From NCBI RefSeq assembly GCF_025758695.1, contig NZ_JANJQP010000002.1:1-64000 (forward strand): a DNA stretch of 64,000 nt, written 5' to 3'. A model generated the notes under the pieces. That model saw only the letters and a program-made list of their open reading frames with translations. It was not told where the DNA came from and did not search any database. A program made the position numbers and the translations under genes. This DNA is from Oenococcus kitaharae (GTDB lineage Bacteria > Bacillota > Bacilli > Lactobacillales > Lactobacillaceae). Position 1 is the stretch's first letter, and the number at the start of each line of letters is the position of its first letter. Shown here piece by piece: positions 58,319 through 64,000 of this stretch.

Positions 58319-58935
58319 ATAAACATGTCAAATATTTCTTGAAGATTTGGTTATTTCCCGCATTCGCTGGTATCGCGTTTGCGGTTTTTCTTAGGGCTAA
58401 TTATTTTTCTTTTATCAGAATTTCCGGACAGTCCATGTCGCCGAATTTGGTTAATAACCAAGTTGTTTTATTGAGAAAAAATCAAAATGTTTCACGTGGA
58501 ACGGTTGTTGTCTTTAATACAAATGCTAGGCAGAGGTCAGATACAGGTACGACGATGGCAGTTTTGAGAATTATAGGACTGCCAGGAGATCATATTGTTT
58601 TTCGGAAAAATAAGCTGCAAGTTAATGGCAAAACGGTTAATCAGCGATTTATTAGTAAACAACAACAGCAAGCTACCAGCATGTCAATTGATAGCGGTTG
58701 GTCCCTAAATTCTTTATCTCTTAATCGGAACTGGCCAAGATCCCAACAAAATATTCTAAAAGTTAAAAAAAATACGTATTTTGTTTTAGCAGATAATCGA
58801 AGTATGCCCACAGATAGTCGAAAGTACGGTCTAATAAAAAAATCACAGATTCAAGGATCGGTACAATACTATTCGTGGAATCAGCGACAACGTATGCGCC
58901 GTATTAATTCGTGGTCTCGCCATTTTTTTGAATAG
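58315..58935 (+). CDS. Signal peptidase I paralogue lacking the catalytic lysine
   Basis: A 206-residue paralogue of the protein encoded just upstream, with one N-terminal helix (about 9-27). The serine motif SGQSMSP (S40) is kept. At the lysine position the sequence is MAVLRIIGLPGD, so leucine (L84) replaces the lysine of the Ser/Lys dyad; ADNR replaces GDNR. It should be inactive as a peptidase. Staphylococcus aureus has a similar active/inactive pair (SpsB/SpsA). The frame begins at 58294; the ATG at 58315 overlaps the previous stop. Confidence 0.87.
   Translation: MNKHVKYFLKIWLFPAFAGIAFAVFLRANYFSFIRISGQSMSPNLVNNQVVLLRKNQNVSRGTVVVFNTNARQRSDTGTTMAVLRIIGLPGDHIVFRKNKLQVNGKTVNQRFISKQQQQATSMSIDSGWSLNSLSLNRNWPRSQQNILKVKKNTYFVLADNRSMPTDSRKYGLIKKSQIQGSVQYYSWNQRQRMRRINSWSRHFFE
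58489..58504. promoter_or_regulatory. parS-like site inside the signal peptidase paralogue
   Basis: TGTTTCACGTGGAACG resembles the ParB-binding parS consensus with differences only in the right arm. It lies in the coding sequence about 2 kb from the origin region. Confidence 0.65.
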
Positions 58936-58950
58936 GTTTCACGTGAAACA
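58935..58950. promoter_or_regulatory. parS site downstream of the signal peptidase pair
   Basis: GGTTTCACGTGAAACA matches parS in 15 of 16 bases, with a perfect 14-bp palindrome core GTTTCACGTGAAAC. Position near oriC is typical for ParB loading sites. Confidence 0.8.
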
Positions 58951-59010
58951 AAAAAACGCCCTATTCTGATCTGTACCCAAAAAAGTCGGAAACAATTTTA
59001 GGGGTACAGG

Positions 59011-60882
59011 TCATTTGGACGTTTTTTTAATGGTCTGAACAATTTCTTCAGAAATGATGGCAGCCTCATGGAAAATAATCGTATTCACACCACGACGGGG
59101 TAAAACGGTGGTGAACCAGCTGATGCTCTCATGAGGAATACCTGCAGAGTATAAATTGGGTAGGATTTGTCCAAATTCATCAATTAATTGGAAAGTATTG
59201 GGATTGATTTGAGCAGCATCTAAAATCAAATGGCCTTGCTTATCTTGATAGGATGTTTCGTGGAACCAGCCTAAGTTAATCAGCTCCTTTCTGAGATCTT
59301 GCTCAGATAAGGACACACTCACCTGAGGCAACCTAGCATCTATGAAGCTTGAGGCTGAGACTCTCTCTGATAAGGCAGTCTTTGCGATATAAGAATTTTC
59401 TCTAGGGTTATTCTCAACCTTGAGATCTGGGCCAAGTAAGTGCACGATATTGGCTTTTAAAAGTGCTTTTAGTTGTTTGATTCTGATCAAAGGCGGTCCA
59501 ACACTAATAACCGTGCTGATGTGATTAAAAATTGTCAGGAATTTTTTTAAATCTTGAGTCTGAAAACGGTCCTGGTTGATCAGGTCGCGGATTGTTTCGC
59601 GAATATCTCTTAAAATATCGAATGCTGAGGCAAAGATGGCATTCTTGTTACCTTCAGAAGCGTCCTCAATATCATTAGCTAAGTATCTTTCATACCAAGT
59701 TGTTAAATCATCTTTGCTCTTGACTTGGTGAATGGCATCAATAATTTCATTCCAATGCCAAATTTGTTCCTCGGGAATTTGAAAATTATGTGCAATGACC
59801 TCAAAATCTTTACTTTCGCTATTTCTAAGCCTTTCCAAAAACCGATGAGTTTTTTTATGAAAGAGATTTCGATAGGCTATTGCCTTGGTGAGATTTTCGT
59901 AATGTTTGAACTGCAGCTCTTTGTCGAACAATGAGAAGAAATCTGAATAAGTGATATGACCATTTTTATCTTCTAATTTTTTTAAATTAGCAGTTGTGAA
60001 AAATTGTGCAGCATATTGTTCGCTTTCTGACTTTTGATTTAAGGCGCGAGCATGGAGCAGATTGCCGCTACGAGAACCAGCATATATTGTCGGCTCTTTT
60101 CCGCTAGGATGGTACCGGAGTTCTTGGCTTTTATCTTCAACAAAATGGCCGCCTCGACCTTCCGTTAACAGGGCCAGATAATCAAAAAAGGAAAGGCCAA
60201 GCCCTCTGATAATAACGTTTTGCTTACCAGGAATTTGGCTCAGATCTATTTCTGCAGGGTGGCCGGGTGCAATATACCGGAGATTGTAGCGTTTGGCGAA
60301 CTCAGAAAAGCTTTTTTCTTCATCTGTTAGTCGATTGTTGCCAAAGCCTAGGCCCATAAAGATAAAATCAAAATCTTCAAAACTATTTGCAAAACTCAAT
60401 CGATATTGGTCGTTATGTTTTGCAATTTTTTTAATTTCTGTCTTCTGATAGACAAGAGAGGAATTATTTTCTAACTGTTCTTTGATGTTATTGAAAAACC
60501 ATTGTTGGTATAGACCAGCAAGTCCACGAACCGCATAACTGTTTTCATTCAAATTCAGTTTGTCCAAGTAGCGGATACCTTGTGGTGTATTTTTCAAAAA
60601 TTCAACAGCGTCTTCTTTAATCCAATGGTAAAAATTAGGTCCTTGTCTGGTGGGACCTGGGTGGTAAATGGAATCATCAGCAAAAAAGCTTACCTGGCTG
60701 ACAACAGTATTCATCAGCAGGATGTTATTGGCATTAATTGAAGGATCCCAGACTCGCCCGCCTATTTCATGGGGATCAAAGAGTTTGATATCAATTTTTA
60801 TTTGTTCTTTTGCAGCTCGAACTACTAACCGATCTGCTACGGCCAAACCTCTTGGGCCAGCACCAATAATCGCAATTTTCAT
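59011..60882 (-). CDS. FAD/NAD(P)-binding protein of the HpyO-like family
   Basis: A 623-residue protein of the large FAD-NAD(P)-binding family. The N-terminal Rossmann motif is IGAGPRGLAVADRL, and GLGLSFFDYLALL and YSAGIPHESISWFTTVLPRRGVNT are typical further blocks. Common in lactobacilli and streptococci but with no settled reaction. Soluble, monocistronic. An oxidoreductase or amino-acid-modifying role is possible. Confidence 0.78.
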   Translation of the reverse strand: MKIAIIGAGPRGLAVADRLVVRAAKEQIKIDIKLFDPHEIGGRVWDPSINANNILLMNTVVSQVSFFADDSIYHPGPTRQGPNFYHWIKEDAVEFLKNTPQGIRYLDKLNLNENSYAVRGLAGLYQQWFFNNIKEQLENNSSLVYQKTEIKKIAKHNDQYRLSFANSFEDFDFIFMGLGFGNNRLTDEEKSFSEFAKRYNLRYIAPGHPAEIDLSQIPGKQNVIIRGLGLSFFDYLALLTEGRGGHFVEDKSQELRYHPSGKEPTIYAGSRSGNLLHARALNQKSESEQYAAQFFTTANLKKLEDKNGHITYSDFFSLFDKELQFKHYENLTKAIAYRNLFHKKTHRFLERLRNSESKDFEVIAHNFQIPEEQIWHWNEIIDAIHQVKSKDDLTTWYERYLANDIEDASEGNKNAIFASAFDILRDIRETIRDLINQDRFQTQDLKKFLTIFNHISTVISVGPPLIRIKQLKALLKANIVHLLGPDLKVENNPRENSYIAKTALSERVSASSFIDARLPQVSVSLSEQDLRKELINLGWFHETSYQDKQGHLILDAAQINPNTFQLIDEFGQILPNLYSAGIPHESISWFTTVLPRRGVNTIIFHEAAIISEEIVQTIKKTSK

Positions 60883-60941
60883 ATACCTTCAATTATATTA
60901 AAAAGCTGTAACATAATTTGCTACAGCTTATCTTTTTGCTA

Positions 60942-61832
60942 TTATTCCAAAAAAGGGACTATCTTTTGGAAATCATGTAAACGTGGTTCTGTATGCTGCT
61001 TGCCTTGGCCGTCCATCTGATCCAAAAGTCGATGATCATCAGAATCCAACTGAAAATCAAACACTTGAGTATTATTTTTAATAAAATCCTGGTGTGTTGA
61101 TTTCGGCAGGGGTAGGTAACCTTTTTCTAAATTCCATCTAATTAAGATTTGAGCCACAGATACATTGTGTTTGTTGGCAATTTTTTTGAGATCGGGGCGC
61201 GAAAGCAGCTGACCTGTTCCTAGTGGTGAATAAGCTTCAGTTAAAATTTTATGATCTTGATTATATTTGATTAAGTTTTTCTCTTGATCGCCAGGATTTA
61301 AGAAAATTTGGTTGACCATTGGTGTGATTTCGGCTGTTTTTAGTAATTCGTTGATATGTGTTTCTCTAAAATTAGAGACACCAATTGCGCGTGTTCCGCC
61401 GTCTCGATAAATTTTTTCCATTGCTCGCCAAGAGTTGTCATTGAGGCTTTGCCAGTGATCGCGATATTCAATTGGTTCCGGCCAATGAATCAGATAGAGA
61501 TCGACATAATCCAGCCCCAAGCGTGAAAGAGAATCACCAAATGCTTGTAATGTATGTTCATAGCTATCTCGTTGATAATTCCACAATTTAGTTGTGATAA
61601 ACAAATCATCGCGTTTAATGCCTGAATCGCGAATGGCTTTTCCAACTGATTCCTCGTTGCCATACACAGCTGCGGTATCAATGTGTCGATAACCCGCTTC
61701 TAAGGCCCATTTTACGGCATTATATGCTTCTGCACCATTATTTGATTGCCAAGTACCAAAACCAACTACTGGAATTTTAATGCCGTTTTTTAATGAATAT
61801 GTATCTGTTAATGTCTTTGCACTTATTTGCAT
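60942..61832 (-). CDS. Aldo/keto reductase
   Basis: A 296-residue aldo/keto reductase. The catalytic tetrad is visible as D52 (HIDTAAVYG), Y57, K82 (TKLWN) and the histidine in YLIHWPEP. NADPH-binding C-terminus (VSNFRE, AYSPLGTGQLL, PLPKSTH). Start set by GGGGGACC before the ATG at 61832; the longer frame begins at 61847. Cytoplasmic; reduces 2,5-diketo-type aldehydes or ketones. Confidence 0.9.
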   Translation of the reverse strand: MQISAKTLTDTYSLKNGIKIPVVGFGTWQSNNGAEAYNAVKWALEAGYRHIDTAAVYGNEESVGKAIRDSGIKRDDLFITTKLWNYQRDSYEHTLQAFGDSLSRLGLDYVDLYLIHWPEPIEYRDHWQSLNDNSWRAMEKIYRDGGTRAIGVSNFRETHINELLKTAEITPMVNQIFLNPGDQEKNLIKYNQDHKILTEAYSPLGTGQLLSRPDLKKIANKHNVSVAQILIRWNLEKGYLPLPKSTHQDFIKNNTQVFDFQLDSDDHRLLDQMDGQGKQHTEPRLHDFQKIVPFLE

Positions 61833-61958
61833 ATAAAGGTCCCCCATATGACAGAAAAAAGATTTAACGTTCCAGCAACCTGAAGTTCAAAGAGAGCTTC
61901 TATACATGATTATAGAAGAGCAGGTAGAATATAGGAAGAGCCCAGAAAGGGCTGATAA

Positions 61959-62597
61959 ATGACGGATAAATTTTTAACAATTAAATTGATTGTTTTTCCA
62001 ATCGTTTTAGCTCTTTTAATTGCTCAATTCAATTTTGGCAAGCTTAACTTCTGGTCTTCAATTGCAGCTGTTTTCGCTGTGATTATTATTACAATGATCT
62101 ATTCGTTTTTTAGTCAGCTGCCAACTGAAAAAACGGCTATTATTATCTATTCCTTGATTTTGGGCTATATCATTCCTGCAGCCTTAATTTTTTTAAATTC
62201 AAACAATAATTTAACGCTGAGCAGCTATGTTTTGGTTTTCTTAGCCTGTTTTCCTGCCGTTGTTAGTATTTTTAATGTTCTTTTGTCTCATAGAATTATC
62301 ATGCACAACAGTCCGGCAAATGCTGAGGAGGTTGAGTCTTTGAGGCGGGATTTGATTATGTTTTCTACTGCTTATGTTATTTCATTTTTTGCCGTGGCCG
62401 GAGCGGTTCTGTTTGCCTTCCTACCATGGACAACGCTGCTGCTAGTCGCTGCTTTGCCTCCTGTGTTCAACAACGTTATTAAATTTATTTCTCGTCCATT
62501 CATACTCGCAACCGCTAATCTCGCGATGAGAAATTATTGGATGATGGCAATTGCTATGCTGCTAGGATTAACTTTCGGTATTTTGATACGCCGTTGA
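61959..62597 (+). CDS. Uncharacterised multi-pass membrane protein
   Basis: A 212-residue protein with about six hydrophobic helices and a charged loop around residues 118-132 (NAEEVESLRRD). No recognised family. It precedes a PgpA-like gene by 48 bp and may be co-transcribed with it. Confidence 0.6.
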   Translation: MTDKFLTIKLIVFPIVLALLIAQFNFGKLNFWSSIAAVFAVIIITMIYSFFSQLPTEKTAIIIYSLILGYIIPAALIFLNSNNNLTLSSYVLVFLACFPAVVSIFNVLLSHRIIMHNSPANAEEVESLRRDLIMFSTAYVISFFAVAGAVLFAFLPWTTLLLVAALPPVFNNVIKFISRPFILATANLAMRNYWMMAIAMLLGLTFGILIRR

Positions 62598-62645
62598 ATT
62601 AATCAAAATTGGCTTGTAATTAAAAATCTATATTTGGAGGTAGAT

Positions 62646-63158
62646 ATGTCTGAACACGTAAATTATGAAAATACAGTTGCAAAATTAAAAGAACGGCACG
62701 TTGACTTGGATGATATTGCCGAGATAGCTTATCATTTCCAGTTGCGTTATCTACCGGGACTGACCAAGCAGATTGCGATGCAATCTGTCCAACGCGTACT
62801 AGAGAAAAGAGAAGTACAGCATGTTGTGTGGGTTGCTTTGGAGCTTGATCGTTTGACAGAAGAAAATCTCATTAATGAGCCCTTGCGCGATGTCATTAAG
62901 GAAGATTTTGGCCTGTTTGGCGTTGATGAATTACTAGGCAATGCAATTGCAACTTCGTTTGGCTCAATTGGATTTACAGGGTATGGTTATGTTGATAACA
63001 TCAAACCTGGTATTATCGGTAAACTAGATAAAATTGGTAAAACGACCAAGGGTGTCACAACAACTTTTATTGATGATGTCATTGGTGGGATTGCGGCAGC
63101 AGCCGGGTCGCGTTTGGCTCAGAAGTATCCTAAGGGATTTGTGGATGATGCACAATAA
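62646..63158 (+). CDS. PgpA/YutG-like phosphatidylglycerophosphatase A family protein
   Basis: A 170-residue protein related to the PgpA/YutG family of phosphatases. The region DFGLFGVDELLGNAIATSFGS followed by GYGYVDNIKPGIIG is characteristic. No membrane helix is obvious, as in the soluble YutG branch. GGAGG five bases before the ATG at 62646 sets the start. A terminator follows. Confidence 0.75.
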   Translation: MSEHVNYENTVAKLKERHVDLDDIAEIAYHFQLRYLPGLTKQIAMQSVQRVLEKREVQHVVWVALELDRLTEENLINEPLRDVIKEDFGLFGVDELLGNAIATSFGSIGFTGYGYVDNIKPGIIGKLDKIGKTTKGVTTTFIDDVIGGIAAAAGSRLAQKYPKGFVDDAQ

Positions 63159-63172
63159 AATATTAGGATAAT

Positions 63173-63201
63173 AAAAAAAGACCTCCAACAGGTCTTTTTT
63201 A
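63173..63201 (+). terminator. Terminator after the PgpA-like gene
   Basis: AAAAAGACCT and AGGTCTTTTTT around a short loop; A and T runs allow action in both directions, so it may also end the tRNA transcript. Confidence 0.85.
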
Positions 63202-63206
63202 ATTTC

Positions 63207-63279
63207 TTGCCCCAGCTGGACTCGAACCAGCGCATGACGGTACCAAAAACCGTTGCCTTACCGACTTGGCTATGGGGCA
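63207..63279 (-). tRNA. tRNA-Gln(TTG)
   Basis: A 73-base cloverleaf with acceptor TGCCCCA/TGGGGCA. The D-arm starts GCCAAG, the anticodon stem is ACGGT/ACCGT with loop TTTTGGT (anticodon TTG), and the T-arm has TTCGAGT. CCA is not encoded. Confidence 0.95.
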
Positions 63280-63324
63280 TTTGTTGGTAATAAATTTGTG
63301 ACAAGCAAGCGAACTTATTACCGA

Positions 63325-63407
63325 TGGGAGCGGTAGGATTCGAACCTACGAACTCGTAAGAGGGCGGATTTACAGTCCGCAGCGTTTAACCACTTCGCTA
63401 CACTCCC
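63325..63407 (-). tRNA. tRNA-Tyr(GTA)
   Basis: An 83-base tRNA with acceptor GGGAGTG/CGCTCCC and discriminator A. The anticodon loop CTGTAAA gives anticodon GTA, and a long variable arm and a T-loop TTCGAAT follow. CCA is not encoded. Confidence 0.95.
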
Positions 63408-63475
63408 AAACGCTTTGACTAAATTATTCTAAGGGAAAACCACACGAATATCAAGTATTTCTTGAAAAAGTTCAA

Positions 63476-63621
63476 ACAAAAACCCGGGCCACCTAACTAA
63501 ATTTGCCCGGGTTCTCTCAACAGCTCTCGCCGCTTTTCCTTTAAGCGGCGAAGCCGTTAAGAAGTTCAGATGTATTTGAATTCAAAACGGATCGCCCCCT
63601 TTCCTAGATGTGTTTATATTA
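63476..63621 (-). ncRNA. Putative small structured RNA or leader with own promoter and terminator
   Basis: On the minus strand a TTGACA (63646-63641) and a TAATAT/TAATAA box (near 63616-63624) are followed by about 60 bases. Then comes a long rod hairpin: CTTAACGGCT and CGCCGCTT pair with AAGCGGCG and AGCTGTTGAG (about 63561-63516). A GC-rich terminator, CCCGGGC/GCCCGGG with a T-run, ends the unit. A 14-codon TTG frame (63585-63541) with GGAAAGGGGG upstream may encode a leader peptide. No known class fits well. Confidence 0.45.
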
Positions 63622-63649
63622 TTACTCGGATAGATTTGTTTGTCAATAT

Positions 63650-64000
63650 TTAAGATTTTGCAAGCGCAAATTTTCTAATAGCCAGTGCAACACCCGCTTC
63701 ATCATTGCTTTTGGTCGTAAAATCAGCCTGATTTTTAATTGCGTCATCAGCGTTGCCCATTGCAATTGCATAATGGGCTTGGCTGAACATGGATAGGTCG
63801 TTTTGCTGGTCACCAATCGCCATCGTTTGTGTGTTTTCAATACCCAGTTGACGAGACAGCATATGTAGCGCATTTCCTTTAGAAGCTTTTTTTGACATGA
63901 ATTCCAAGTTATACCAAGCACCGCGTACGACGTTAAAATTGCGTGATATCTCCGTTGGAACAAGTTTGATGATGCGATCCAATTCATCTTTACTGCCATT
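63650..64000 (-). CDS. Cof-type HAD phosphatase, 5' end cut by window
   Basis: The visible 116 residues are the C-terminal part of a Cof/type IIB HAD phosphatase. SKGNAL gives the motif III lysine and GDQQNDLSMF is motif IV with the metal-binding aspartates; AMGNADDAIKNQAD follows. The frame is open to the window edge, so the start lies outside. Acts on sugar phosphates or flavin mononucleotide in relatives. Confidence 0.88.
   Translation of the reverse strand, partial: NGSKDELDRIIKLVPTEISRNFNVVRGAWYNLEFMSKKASKGNALHMLSRQLGIENTQTMAIGDQQNDLSMFSQAHYAIAMGNADDAIKNQADFTTKSNDEAGVALAIRKFALAKS

Noticed and set aside
63482-63514. AGGTGG-containing terminator considered as a T-box antiterminator
   Set aside because: The T-box motif should sit in the 5' arm and read GGGTGGnACCGCG; here the similar letters are at the loop and 3' arm, and no aminoacyl-tRNA synthetase or amino acid gene follows.

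Overview
The window is the replication-origin region of a fermentative, low-GC Gram-positive bacterium of the order Lactobacillales. The core block reads dnaA-dnaN-rlbA-recF-gyrB-gyrA on the minus strand, with rpmH-rnpA-yidC on the plus strand, a rpsF-ssb-rpsR-gdpP-rplI-dnaB operon nearby, a cytoplasmic multicopper oxidase and phosphotransferase/ABC sugar uptake. Protein style and gene order suggest Oenococcus or a close relative; the genus is an inference from memory and was not tested.

Region 1-20 kb is an AT-rich accessory stretch. It holds a 2-hydroxyacid dehydrogenase, a haloacid-dehalogenase-type hydrolase, and a compact three-gene flavin electron-transfer locus (membrane-anchored FMN-binding protein, ApbE flavin transferase, haem/FAD ferric-reductase-like membrane protein). 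It also holds an AzlCD branched-chain amino acid exporter and a LacI-controlled alpha-glucoside locus with three operator palindromes. A serine recombinase beside orphan genes and a MarR regulator divergent from a two-gene drug-type ABC exporter complete it. A tRNA-like 3' fragment near 2.4 kb may be an old attachment-site scar.

Region 20-39 kb carries a P1-family self-cleaving peptidase and a LytTR/GHKL two-component system followed by two half-ABC exporters. Next is a beta-glucoside PTS operon whose EIIC gene is broken by a 7-bp tandem duplication, with a divergent RpiR regulator. Then come D-aminoacyl-tRNA deacylase, a membrane protein/matrixin-like protease pair, a beta-CASP hydrolase and a ugp-type ABC importer.

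Region 39-59 kb is the conserved replication and translation core. The dnaA-dnaN gap shows the layout of a DnaA-box / GC / DnaA-trio unwinding element, and a second DnaA-box cluster lies upstream of dnaA. Downstream of yidC are two tandem type I signal peptidase genes; the second lacks the catalytic lysine. Two parS-like palindromes lie in and just after it.

Region 59-64 kb contains a large FAD/NAD(P)-binding protein, an aldo/keto reductase, two small membrane or lipid-related genes, tRNA-Gln and tRNA-Tyr. It ends with a promoter-hairpin-terminator unit that looks like a small RNA or short leader, and a Cof-type phosphatase cut by the window edge. No CRISPR array, insertion sequence, rRNA operon or complete prophage was seen.
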